Assembly (NCBI RefSeq): GCF_000317145.1
Contig: NC_019697.1
Location: 3,196,385 to 3,260,384, forward strand
Origin: Chamaesiphon minutus PCC 6605
Lineage (GTDB): Bacteria; Cyanobacteriota; Cyanobacteriia; Cyanobacteriales; Chamaesiphonaceae
Direction: 5' to 3'
DNA: 64,000 bases
A program made the translations under genes and the position numbers. A model generated the notes under the pieces. That model worked only from the letters and a program-made list of their open reading frames with translations, was not told the DNA's origin and ran no database searches. This document shows, in pieces, positions 16,476-25,239 of this stretch; the stretch's first letter is position 1, and the number at the start of each line of letters is the position of its first letter.

Positions 16476-18087
16476 GAATGAGTCCAAGGTGTTAATACTC
16501 ATGTACCGACAAGTTGACAACGACCCAAAACCAGCAGAAAACTTCAAGTTGGGAAACACAATAGCGTTAGCAGCAAATAATCGGTGGGTAATCATGGCAA
16601 ATCTAATTCCTTGGACAGAATTTGAAGGAGAATATGCAAAAAACTTTCTGACAGAAATGGGGGCACCAGCCAAACCATTCAGGATGGCACTAGGGGCACT
16701 AATAATCAAAGAAAAATTGGGAACAAGCGACAGAGAAACGGTAGAACAGATTAGAGAAAATCCGTACTTGCAGTACTTTATCGGGTTAGAAGAATATCAA
16801 GATGAAGCACCATTCGACGCATCAATGCTAGTACACTTCCGGCAAAGAATAGGTAGGTCACTAATCAACCAAATCAACGGCAAGATCGTCGCCGAGAATC
16901 GAACACAAGAGAGGGAGGAACAGGGCGAAAAAAAGTCTACAAAGGATTCGGAAAACGTAATCAAGGAAAAAAAGGAATAGAGGAAAACTGATAGTTGATG
17001 CATCTTGTGCGCCAGCCGATGTAAAATATCCGACAGATTTAGATCTGTTAGCAACAGCAAGAGTAGAAAGTGAAAAAATTATCGATATCCTAGACCGAGA
17101 AAATCGCCCAAAGGGGAAAAGGAAATCGAGAACCCATCGCCAAATAGCAAGAAAAGAATACTTAAAAGTAGCCAAACAGAGACGACCGACAAACAAAAGT
17201 CGGCGCAAAGCCATCAAGAAACAACTTCAATACCTCAAGCGAAATCTGGCTCACATCGAGCGGTTGCTAGATGCAAGTCGCTCGATACCCCTGAAAAGAA
17301 AGCAGCACAGACAACTGTTAATTATCAGAGAAGTATACAGACAACAACTAGAGATGTATGAAAAAAACATTCACAGAATCGATGACAGAATAGTAAGCAT
17401 TCATCAACCACATATTCGTCCGATCGTTAGAGGAAAAGCTGGAAAACCTGTAGAATTTGGAGCAAAGATATCTGCCAGTTGTCAAGATGGATATGTATTT
17501 TTAGATCGAATAAGTTGGGACAACTATAACGAATCTAACGATCTAATCGATCGAGTTGAATCATTTAAAGGGGCTAATGCTTGTTATCCCGAATCAGTTC
17601 ACGCTGACAAAATCTATCGCACCAGAGCCAACCGAGCGTGGTGTAAGGAAAGAGGAATTAGACTGAGTGGGTCTACCCAAGGGTAGACCCAGAAAGGGAA
17701 TTGACACTGAGAGTAAAAAGCAGGCTCAATCTGATGAAAGAATTCGCAACCAAATTGAGGGGAAATTTGGTGTAGCTAAACGCAGATTTAGTCTCGACCG
17801 TGTGATGACAAAGCTGTCTGACACTTCAGAGACTGCGATTGCTATTATCTTCTTGGTTATGAATCTTTCCCATCTGCTTCGGCAGATAATTGAGCATTTT
17901 TTTGTGTCTTTAATTTTTGACTGTTTTCAATTGTCAATTTATCCCATCTACCGATTAGAAATCTTGCTTGTATCTCCTTTGAGCTTAACTAAAAATTATC
18001 ATTGGCGATCGTCGCTAGACGACGCGCTTCGAGTGAGCGTGCTTCGAGATTCGCTCACTCGATCGTATGACTTATTCAGCAAGCCCT
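16476..18087 (+). mobile_element. IS5-type insertion sequence, copy 1 (left end lost)
   Basis: The right end CAGCAAGCCCT (18077-18087) matches the right end of copy 2 at 22475. The expected left end AGGGGGTGCTG is absent: only about 25 bp precede the start codon, against 129 bp in copy 2. The element was therefore cut on the left, at the 189 bp inverted-repeat unit. It is immediately followed by an IS982 remnant. Confidence 0.75.
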
Positions 18088-18089
18088 AA
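16501..18089 (+). pseudogene. IS5-family (DUF772) transposase, copy 1, in three frames
   Basis: Start MYRQVDNDPKPAENF at 16501. The N-terminal DUF772 domain (NRWVIMANLIPWTEFE, GAPAKPFRMALGALIIKEKLG, ETVEQIRENPYLQYFIGL) runs to about 16930. A slippery heptamer A_AAA_AAG follows (16928-16934 region); a -1 shift there leads straight into VYKGFGKRNQ...GKLIVDASCAPAD, the first catalytic Asp. The frame continues through KPVEFGAKISASCQDGYVFLDRISWDN and ADKIYRTRANRAWCKERGIRLSG to a stop at 17686. The last part, GRPRKGIDTES...IEGKFGVAKRRFSLDRVM with the catalytic Glu, needs another shift caused by an extra G near 17670. The first shift may be programmed; the second looks like decay. Confidence 0.82.
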
Positions 18090-18326
18090 TTAAGCTCATG
18101 GACAAGATCTTACTCCGAAAACGCGCCATTATCGAATCGGTCAATGACCAACTCAAAAATATTTGTCAAATTGAGCATTCCCGTCATCGTAGTCGGTTTA
18201 ACTTTCTGGTTAACTTGATTTCTGGCTTGATTGCTTATTCTTACCACCCTAAAAAGCCTTGTTTGGATTTGGAATGTAAGGGTCTTGATGCACTACCCCC
18301 AGCCATTTTCTAACATCGAACTCACG
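18088..18326 (+). pseudogene. IS982-family transposase remnant with terminal repeat
   Basis: An open stretch of 71 codons from 18098 encodes [42 protein letters not shown] and [10 protein letters not shown], the C-terminal quarter of an IS982 transposase including the catalytic Glu. It differs at many positions from the two full copies, so it is an older element. CATCGAACTCA at 18314-18324 is the end of the terminal inverted repeat. Everything upstream of the catalytic Glu region is missing, replaced by the IS5-type element. Confidence 0.82.
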
Positions 18327-19488
18327 TTAATACTTGTCCGACTGCTTCTGATTGAGAAATCGATTTCACGGCGATCGCTGCTACCATTAGTGCATCCAGA
18401 TTTACCGCTCGAACGATCGAATATGGTAAATTAGTTGTCCGAAGTTTGGCAACCAAATCGTCGGTACTCGTAGTAGAATCGATGACGACTAATTGGGGCA
18501 TAGTGTCACCACCATAGGCCGCGATCGATTCGATTTCTAGTGAGAATAAACCAGGCGTGAATCGCGGGTTTAATGCTCGATCGTATTCAAACTTACTGAG
18601 CATTAATTGAAAAGAACAAATTTGAGTGGTATCGAGCGGTGCATTCGGAACTGTCTTGGCGCGGAAGATCGGTACTAAGCCTTTAAATGGTACTTGAATT
18701 GTCATCCATTCATTTGCGATCGTATCGAAAGAATGAGCATAACCCACTCCATCCCATTTCTCCTCAGTCCGCAAGAAGATCTTATATCTTTGGCCGTCAC
18801 CTTTTACTTTTAATTCGATTCCTTGATAGTTACTTAAATTGAGACTCGGATCTAAATTACGCGTCCGCACCGATGCAAAGCCACCAGAATTATCAGTCGA
18901 AACATTACCACTAAACACGGCAACACCCGCCCTCATCCCAATCCCACTCTCGCTAACACCACCCATGACCACATCATCCACAGCTCCCCATGTCGCTTGC
19001 AGATCGATCGTCGGGTGCGTAAAATCAAAAAGTTCTAAGCGATTATTGGTGGGTAAATAAGTATTTACCGCCGCAGTCAAATTGTCTAAAGCTACTGTAG
19101 ATAAAGTTTCTTCCGCATCCAAACACACAATAATCGCTCGCACCCCTTGCATGACTCGATCGGTGAGGCTACTATTGCTAAGTGATGTATTATTATCAGG
19201 AGCGACCATTACATATTCCACGCCCGCAGGTATGCTAAATGGTGCCAAGCTCAGATCCGCAATCGCCGCTCTGACTGTGTAGCCGCTCTTAACCAACTGC
19301 TGAACCAATACTTGTCCGATGTCAGTCATCGCACCTACCACCAAGATTTTACCCACAGCTTTCCCTCCATTAGTGGTAGATTTACGATTAGATCCGCCTG
19401 TCAACCAGCGTTGTAGATCGCTGACAACCGGAATTGCTTCAAAATAGCTAACGGTATTTAAAAATCTGCCTGCATCCCATTTAGCCAT
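18322..19488 (-). CDS. NAD(P)-binding protein with inserted CIA30 domain, probably 3'-truncated
   Basis: 388 residues. About 46-130 is a Rossmann start (KILVVGAMTDIGQVLVQQLVKSGYTVRA); about 150-320 is a CIA30 domain (FDFTHPTIDLQATWGAVDDVVMGGVSESG, SLNLSNYQGIELKVKGDGQ, FSLEIESIAAYGG); the tail (LPYSIVRAVNLDA) resumes the SDR-like fold. Cyanobacterial proteins of this layout resemble Ycf39/atypical SDRs and complex I assembly factors. The protein stops at QVLT, where family members continue into a helix beginning near a DVA motif. The stop TGA (18322-18324) lies inside the IS982 terminal repeat, so an old insertion seems to have removed about 50 residues. N-terminal MAKWDAGRFLNTVSYFEAIP is typical of the family. 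Function and any residual activity are uncertain. Confidence 0.75.
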   Translation of the reverse strand: MAKWDAGRFLNTVSYFEAIPVVSDLQRWLTGGSNRKSTTNGGKAVGKILVVGAMTDIGQVLVQQLVKSGYTVRAAIADLSLAPFSIPAGVEYVMVAPDNNTSLSNSSLTDRVMQGVRAIIVCLDAEETLSTVALDNLTAAVNTYLPTNNRLELFDFTHPTIDLQATWGAVDDVVMGGVSESGIGMRAGVAVFSGNVSTDNSGGFASVRTRNLDPSLNLSNYQGIELKVKGDGQRYKIFLRTEEKWDGVGYAHSFDTIANEWMTIQVPFKGLVPIFRAKTVPNAPLDTTQICSFQLMLSKFEYDRALNPRFTPGLFSLEIESIAAYGGDTMPQLVVIDSTTSTDDLVAKLRTTNLPYSIVRAVNLDALMVAAIAVKSISQSEAVGQVLT

Positions 19489-19643
19489 AATTATACAAAG
19501 ATTGGGTAATGGTTATTTGCACTCATCTCTAGTGTTCTGTGCGCGACTACTGCATTTATTATAACGAGTTTATCCTTACCAGTTACCTCAGTTTCGATCG
19601 ACTATCAACCGATTTAATATTCTCTGCATCCTGAAAATTAGCT

Positions 19644-20414
19644 ATGATTTTTGCTGACAAAATCTCGCTTTACTTAGAAGATATCGAACATCCGATCGGT
19701 AAAGCGGTCAATTTAGCGATCGCGGGTTTAGTAGTCGTCTCTACAGGTATTTTCATTGCAGAAACCTATCCGCTCTCATCAGAGCTACGTTCGATCTTTG
19801 AAAGAATAGATTCGATCGTTCTCTACATTTTCACTATCGAGTATCTACTGCGTTTTATCACTGCACAAGATAAATTAAAATACTTATTTAGCTTTTATTC
19901 TCTTATCGACTTGATTGCGATTCTACCAATGTTAACTGGTATCACTGATGTCAGTTTTATCCGAATTTTGCGCTGGTTTCGGATTTTACGACTGCTACGA
20001 TTTATCGAAGGTAAAACCCTCTTAGGAAATCTCGATCGCGAGGATAGTTCGATTGTCACTCGAATTTTATTTACGATCTTCTCGATTATTTTTATTTATT
20101 CTGGCTTGATTTATCAAGTCGAGCATCCCGTCAATCCCAAGTTCGATACTTTTTTCGATGCCGTTTATTTTGCCGTCGTCACCATGACAACGGTCGGATT
20201 TGGCGACATCACGCCTATTTCTAATGCTGGCAAATTCATGACAGTATTAATGATTTTATCTGGTATTGCTCTGATTCCTTGGCAATTAGGGGATCTGATT
20301 AAACAAGTTGCTAAAAGCGCAAACAAAGTAAATGCTGCTTGCCCTAATTGCCAATTATCTAGTCACGATCTTGACGCCAATTTTTGCAAACGCTGCGGTA
20401 CAAAGTTGCATTAA
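19644..20414 (+). CDS. Voltage-gated-type potassium channel with C-terminal zinc ribbon
   Basis: 256 residues. An S1-S4 module is visible: segments near 22-40, 56-72 and 80-98, then RILRWFRILRLLRF with regularly spaced arginines like a voltage sensor (about 107-120). The pore region holds MTTVGFGDITP (171-181), the potassium selectivity filter, followed by S6 (about 190-212). The tail has CPNC and CKRC (about 235-252), a small zinc ribbon. Single-subunit channels of this type form tetramers in the membrane and set membrane potential or K+ fluxes. The ribbon is cytosolic and could sense metal or redox or help assembly (inference). It starts MIFADKISLYLEDIEHPIG. It is flanked by repeats and stands alone. 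Confidence 0.9.
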   Translation: MIFADKISLYLEDIEHPIGKAVNLAIAGLVVVSTGIFIAETYPLSSELRSIFERIDSIVLYIFTIEYLLRFITAQDKLKYLFSFYSLIDLIAILPMLTGITDVSFIRILRWFRILRLLRFIEGKTLLGNLDREDSSIVTRILFTIFSIIFIYSGLIYQVEHPVNPKFDTFFDAVYFAVVTMTTVGFGDITPISNAGKFMTVLMILSGIALIPWQLGDLIKQVAKSANKVNAACPNCQLSSHDLDANFCKRCGTKLH

Positions 20415-20518
20415 GAGCATAAAATTATGTCTGAGATTGATGTTATCTATCTTTCAATGTAAATAATTTTATTGCATATCAAAGATGCAAATTAGCCTGT
20501 AATTCCTTCTCTAATACT
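20415..20518. other. Intergenic, left flank of a MITE
   Basis: Short AT-rich stretch after the channel gene. The last nine bases, TCTAATACT (20510-20518), are the left copy of a target-site duplication. Confidence 0.5.
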
Positions 20519-20662
20519 ACGACTTGGCAAGTTACCAAGAAAGAATATTCCGATCAACCTATTTTCGTGGTGCATCCGATCGCTCGATCGCGATTTAAGG
20601 TAGCTGAAAGGCATGATTTGCCGAGATAATTATTTTCTCTGTTCGTAACTTGCCAAGTGCTG
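20519..20662. mobile_element. 144 bp MITE with 9 bp target-site duplication
   Basis: ACTTGGCAAGTTAC (20521-20534) is exactly inverted as GTAACTTGCCAAGT near 20645-20658. The unit is bracketed by the direct repeat TCTAATACT (20510-20518 and 20663-20671). It has no coding capacity. A 9 bp duplication is typical of IS4/Tn5- or IS1-type transposases, so one of these may have mobilised it; no parent element with these ends is in the window. Confidence 0.85.
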
Positions 20663-20671
20663 TCTAATACT

Positions 20672-21041
20672 GTTTTCATTGACTGCATTGATGAATTTTT
20701 TCTAAAGTTATATCTAAATTTTCTAAATAACTAATATTTGAATTTCCACGAGTTGTACTATTTTCAGATAACGCCATCATCGAGGAGATGTTATCTCCCC
20801 GATCTTATCCGAACAGTTATCTCTAGGACGAGACGGCAGAAATGAAGCTACCATTTCTTGCCCAATCTCCCCGCTGTCTTGTCTTGACGCACACAACCGG
20901 GAGGTTTCCTCCCGGTCGTTGGCGGAGCCTTCCCGAAGGGAGCTGCGTCGCTGTCTCGCATAATCCGGGAGGAAACCTCCCGGCTGCGAGCCGCTCCCCG
21001 CCAAAATAGTAACTAGATTTACGCCGTAGACTACTCTAGAT
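20672..21041. repeat. Intergenic repeats with two CCGGGAGG hairpins
   Basis: 20874-20996 is a member of the CTGTCTTGTC repeat family with two hairpins: CCGGGAGG-TTT-CCTCCCGG and CCGGGAGG-AAA-CCTCCCGG. The stretch before it, GAAATGAAGCTACCATTTCT, resembles GAAATCAAGCTACCATATCT near 49275, where another family member lies. No gene is supported. AGAT at 21038-21041 is the target duplication of the next element. Confidence 0.6.
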
Positions 21042-22475
21042 AGGGGGTGCTGATAAAAGCCAAAACCCAGCCACAGAGGGAGATATAAGCTGTGAAAAGT
21101 TACTCTAGTTCAATGAAATCGACTAAAATCAACTAAAATTAGTGAGAACATCGACACACCCGTACAGGCAATGTATAAAAAAGTTGAGCAACTTGAAGCT
21201 GAATTAGAAAACTTTGAACTGCCATTTGGGGGAAAATTAGCAGAAGATAATCGATGGGTAATGATGGCAAAATTAATTCCCTGGGCGGAAGTAGAAGAGG
21301 AATATGCGAAAAAATTCACGATAGAAATAGGAGCACCAGCGAAATCAAGTAGGATGGCATTAGGAGCATTAATAATCAAAGAAAAATTAGGGATAAGTGA
21401 TAGAGAAACGGTAGAGCAAATTAGGGAGAACCCATACTTACAGTACTTTATCGGGCTGAGAAGTTATAGAAATGAGGCACCATTTGAAGCCTCGATGCTA
21501 GGACATTTTCGCCAAAGACTAGAAACAGATTTAGTAAATAAAATTAACATCAAAATGTGTGAGGAAGCTAGAGAGGAAGTAGAAACAGAAAAAAAGTTGT
21601 CGAGAGCGGAAAGAAGGAAGAGAGTATAAATCGAGGAAGATTAATATTAGACGCAACATGTGCGCCAGCAGATATTAGATACCCAACGGACTTAGGATTA
21701 TTAAATCAAGCAAGAAAGTACAAAATGCTGTTAGTCGTAGCTACAGTGTATCAACAACAGTTATCGATGTATGAAAATAATCAACAGCGTGTTGATGATA
21801 GAATAGTTAGTCTAACGCAACCACATATTCGCCCAATTGTGAGAGGAAAGGCTGGAACGCCAGTTGAATTTGGAGCAAAGTTATCAGTTAGCTATCATAA
21901 TGGATACGTGTTTATCGACAGGTTGAGCTGGGATAATTTTCATGAATCTGGTGATTTGAAATCACAAACAGAAGAGTTTAAGCTAGCCACAGGAAATTAT
22001 CCAGAATCTATCCATGTTGACCAAATATATCGCACTAACGAAAATCGAGCTTGGTGTAAAGAAAAGGAATTAGAATTACAGGTATACCGTTAGGAAGAAA
22101 ACCAAAAGTTGTTGACAAAGAGAAAAAGAAACAAGCACAGTTAGATGAGCGGTTTCGCAGCCGAATTGAAGGTAAATTCGGAGAAGCTAAGCGCAGATTT
22201 AGTCTTGGTCGAGTGATGACTAAACTTTCTGAGACTTCTCAGACAGCTATTGCAATCACTTTTCTAGTGATGAATCTTTCGACACTGCTCCGGCAGTTTT
22301 TTGCCTTTTTTTGTATTTATTCGAGAATCAACGCTGTTTTTGTAATATTTGAGTTCGGATGATTAATAAAATTTATGATTGATTCTAATCGTATCCTAAT
22401 TGCTGATAGATTAAATTAGATCGATCGTTAATCGATCTAATTAAATGCTATTTATCAACTTTTTCAGCAAGCCCT
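21042..22475 (+). mobile_element. IS5-type insertion sequence, copy 2, with AGAT target duplication
   Basis: Left end AGGGGGTGCTGATAAAAG and right end (reverse complement) AGGGCTTGCTGAAAAAG form imperfect inverted repeats. The flanks are AGAT (21038-21041 and 22476-22479), a 4 bp duplication in line with IS5-type elements. The element is 1434 bp and lacks about 240 bp of the transposase linker found in copy 1. It sits exactly at the 3' end of purB. Confidence 0.82.
21171..22362 (+). pseudogene. IS5-family (DUF772) transposase, copy 2, deleted and frameshifted
   Basis: MYKKVEQLEAELENFELPFGG starts at 21171 and the DUF772 domain is complete (GAPAKSSRMALGALIIKEKLG, ETVEQIRENPYLQYFIGL). At GAA AAA AAG the same slippery heptamer A_AAA_AAG as in copy 1 occurs, and the -1 frame continues as VVESGKKEES..GRLILDATCAPAD. 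About 80 residues are missing after DLGLLNQARK. The next part (GTPVEFGAKLSVSYHNGYVFIDRLSWDN to NENRAWCKEKE) stops at 22093, and a further one-base shift is needed to read GIPLGRKPKVV...IEGKFGEAKRRFSLGRVM. Divergence from copy 1 is considerable, so the shared slippery site is not just a recent duplication. Confidence 0.8.
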
Positions 22476-23769
22476 AGATACTCAAACGTTGATAAATCTC
22501 GTCGAGGTGCTTGAGATGCTGGGTGGGGTCGAAACAATGCTCGATTTCTGCTGGTGTCAGATGCTCGGTGACGCGAGGATCGCTAGAGACAACCTTGCGG
22601 AAGTCGCCATCGGGGGTATTCCAGACTGACATGGCATTGGATTGGACGATCTCGTATGCTTCTTCCCGATTCAATCCTTTACCAACTAGAGCCAGTAATA
22701 CCGACTGACTGAAGACGACCCCACCATAGCAGTTGAGGTTCCGCGCCATATTTTCGGGGTAAATCAACAGATTTTTGATCAGGTTGGTGGTTTCAACCAA
22801 CATGAAGTGCGCGATAATGCAGGAATCGGGCATACAGACGCGTTCGACCGAGCTATGAGAAATATCTCGTTCGTGCCACAGAGCCACGTTCTCCAGGGCA
22901 GCGATCGCGTTTCCACGCAAGATTCGTGCCATTCCCGTCAGGCGTTCGGAACGAATTGGGTTGCGCTTGTGGGGCATTGCAGAGGAGCCTTTTTGACCCT
23001 TGGAGAAGAATTCTTCGACTTCCAAAACGTCGGTGCGTTGCAGGTTGCGAATTTCGACGGCAAACCGTTCGATGCTGGCACCGATCAGGGCTAAAACTTG
23101 TGCGAATTCAGCATGAATGTCGCGAGAAATTACTTGAGTAGAAGCTGTGTCTGGCGTCAATCCTAGCTTCTGACACGCGATCGCCTCTGCACGCGGTTCG
23201 ATATTGGCATAGGTACCAACAGCACCAGAAATTTTACCAACAGCAATCGTCTGGCGGACTCGTACCAATCGATCTCGATTCCGCAGCATTTCAGCCAGCC
23301 AGCCAGCTAATTTAAAGCCAAAGGTAATCGGTTCGGCATGAATCCCATGGGAACGGCCTATCATTACAGTATTGCGATGTTTTTGGGCTTGATAGCGAAT
23401 CGCTTGAATCGTATCTTCCAATCGAGTCAAGAGAATATCGGTACTCGCTACCATTTGCAGCGCGAGAGCGGTATCGAGTACATCTGAGCTAGTCATCCCT
23501 AAATGGATATATCGTCCCGCCGCGCCAACATGTTCGTTGACGTTAGTAAGAAATGCAATCACATCATGACGGACTTCAGCTTCAATTTCTAAGATGCGAT
23601 CGACATCGAACTTTGCTTTAGCCTTAATTTCATCAACAGCTTCCTGTGGAATATGTCCTAGTTCGGCTTGGGCTTCACAGACGGCAATTTCGACTTGCAG
23701 CCAGGTTTGAAATTTATAAGCATCTGTCCAAATTTCACCCATTTCGGGCAGAGTATAGCGTTCGATCAC
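22474..23769 (-). CDS. purB: Adenylosuccinate lyase
   Basis: Catalyses two steps of purine synthesis: release of fumarate from SAICAR and from adenylosuccinate. The protein (431 residues from GTG 23769, VIERYTLPEMGEIWTDAYKF) has GRYIHLGMTSSDVLDT, IGRSHGIHAEP with the catalytic His, and the fumarase/ASL signature SSAMPHKRNPIRSE. GTG 23769 fits the usual MIERYTLPEMG start; a TTG seven codons upstream (23790) is possible but lies in a region shaped by a local duplication. The stop TAG (22474-22476) is partly formed by the adjoining IS5-type element, and the original flank would also have given TAG, so the protein is intact. Sequence and length are normal for cyanobacteria. Confidence 0.95.
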   Translation of the reverse strand: MIERYTLPEMGEIWTDAYKFQTWLQVEIAVCEAQAELGHIPQEAVDEIKAKAKFDVDRILEIEAEVRHDVIAFLTNVNEHVGAAGRYIHLGMTSSDVLDTALALQMVASTDILLTRLEDTIQAIRYQAQKHRNTVMIGRSHGIHAEPITFGFKLAGWLAEMLRNRDRLVRVRQTIAVGKISGAVGTYANIEPRAEAIACQKLGLTPDTASTQVISRDIHAEFAQVLALIGASIERFAVEIRNLQRTDVLEVEEFFSKGQKGSSAMPHKRNPIRSERLTGMARILRGNAIAALENVALWHERDISHSSVERVCMPDSCIIAHFMLVETTNLIKNLLIYPENMARNLNCYGGVVFSQSVLLALVGKGLNREEAYEIVQSNAMSVWNTPDGDFRKVVSSDPRVTEHLTPAEIEHCFDPTQHLKHLDEIYQRLSI

Positions 23770-23914
23770 TTGTCCGTCACTTGAATTCAACCCACTTAGT
23801 ATAGCGTTCGATGTGGGGGGTGCGATCGAAATTTGGACTTGTAGCTAGGTTTGAAATTTGTCATCATCTGTCCAAATTTCACCCATTTCGGGCAGAGTAT
23901 AGGGTTCGTTAATG
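23691..23914. repeat. Partial duplication of the purB 5' end
   Basis: About 78 bp at the start of purB (23691-23768) recur with few changes at 23836-23914, 145 bp upstream in the same orientation. Both translate to YTLPEMGEIWTD followed by KFQT, but the upstream copy then meets a stop codon and has INEPYTLP in place of IERYTLP. The duplicate lies where the purB leader and promoter should be. Confidence 0.8.
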
Positions 23915-24051
23915 GTGATGGGCTGCTCTGTCCGCCCTTTTTCCATCGATCGACTCTCCCTCGACATAGCGCGGCTTTTTTACTGCCTCCTTTAATAGAG
24001 TAGTGCCGATACTCAGCCTTCTGCCCGATCGACCATTCAGGTTTTTAAAAA
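23915..24051. other. Intergenic, no gene seen
   Basis: Between the purB duplication and the permease gene. No coding region or clear terminator is supported. Confidence 0.4.
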
Positions 24052-25239
24052 TCAGGTGGAAGAACGTTGTAAATTGCGCGGATCGAGGGCATCGCGTAAA
24101 CCGTCGCCCAGAAGATTGAATGCTAGTACAGTCAGGATAATTAATACTGCTGGCGGCCAAATTAACCAGGGTTGGAAGATCAGAATTGAAGTATTAGTCG
24201 CGATCGAAAGTAGATTGCCCCATGAAGGATCGGGGGGTTGAATCCCCAATCCGATCAGGCTCAATACCGACTCAGAAACGATGAAACTCGGAATCGCTAA
24301 AGTTGCCGAAATAATTAAATAAGTAGCCGTTTGTGGCAGCACATGGCGGACGATAATATAAAACGGTTTCGCACCCATTGCGCGTGCGGCTTGGACGAAT
24401 TCTCGCTCTTTGATCGATAATACTTGACCACGAATTACCCGTGCCAATCCCGCCCAACTGATGAATGATGTAATTGCGACGATTAGTAAAAAACGTTGAG
24501 AACTACTGACTCGATCGGGTAATACTGAAGCTAGAGCCACTAATAAATATAGACTCGGTAGAGTCATCAGTACCTCAGCTACGCGCATGATTACAGCATC
24601 GATCCAGCCGCCAAAATAGCCCGCAATCCCACCTAAAATCATGCCGATGGGGAAAGAGATTAATACGCCAATCAGACCGATAAACAGGCTAATTCTACCG
24701 CCATAGACGAGCCGACTGAATTGATCTCGCCCCTGTTCGTCAGTGCCGAAGAGATTGATTTTGCCCGCACCTGTGGTACCAAATAAATGCCAATCGCAGG
24801 GAATACCAGAAAAGATCGTAAATTCCTGAGCGTCAGCTTTAGTCTTGACAACTGCGGCATTACCCTTATTTTTCTTACTCATCGCCGGATCGAATTTCGG
24901 CAGCAATGGGATACTAACTTGAAACAACTTATAGCTAGAACCGCGCACCAACAAGCTAATCGGCGATGGTTTTGTCGTATCTACCTTAAGCAATCGATCT
25001 CCTGTATTTAGATCGGTTTTTCCCTGAGTAGTGGGGTACACATGCGCCCCAATCCACTTACCCTCTGGATCTGTCCAATGAATGGCAGTTGGTGGCAACA
25101 GGGAGCCATCATCTTGCGAAACATAAGGATCGTATGGCGCGACAAACTCGGCGGCAATGACCATTAGATACATCAACACTAGCGCGATCGCACCTATTCT
25201 AGCCAATCCATTCCGTTTTAACTGTTCCCACCAATTCAT
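24052..25239 (-). CDS. Oligopeptide/dipeptide ABC transporter permease (OppC/DppC-like)
   Basis: 395 residues. The N-terminal helix (15-33) is followed by a periplasmic insert of about 130 residues (DPYVSQDDGSLLPPTAIHW to GTTGAGKINLFGTDEQGRDQ), then five membrane helices. The EAA-type contact loop with the ATPase is EFVQAARAMGAKPFYIIVRHVLPQ. GTDEQGRDQFSRLVYGGRISL and the end GDGLRDALDPR are hallmarks of the OppC/DppC/NikC family. The insert is longer than in enterobacterial OppC (about 300 residues), as is common in cyanobacteria. The partner permease, ATPase and binding protein are not in the window, so substrate is unknown. Start MNWWEQLKRNGLARIGA has a typical charged-then-hydrophobic layout. 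Confidence 0.9.
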   Translation of the reverse strand: MNWWEQLKRNGLARIGAIALVLMYLMVIAAEFVAPYDPYVSQDDGSLLPPTAIHWTDPEGKWIGAHVYPTTQGKTDLNTGDRLLKVDTTKPSPISLLVRGSSYKLFQVSIPLLPKFDPAMSKKNKGNAAVVKTKADAQEFTIFSGIPCDWHLFGTTGAGKINLFGTDEQGRDQFSRLVYGGRISLFIGLIGVLISFPIGMILGGIAGYFGGWIDAVIMRVAEVLMTLPSLYLLVALASVLPDRVSSSQRFLLIVAITSFISWAGLARVIRGQVLSIKEREFVQAARAMGAKPFYIIVRHVLPQTATYLIISATLAIPSFIVSESVLSLIGLGIQPPDPSWGNLLSIATNTSILIFQPWLIWPPAVLIILTVLAFNLLGDGLRDALDPRNLQRSST

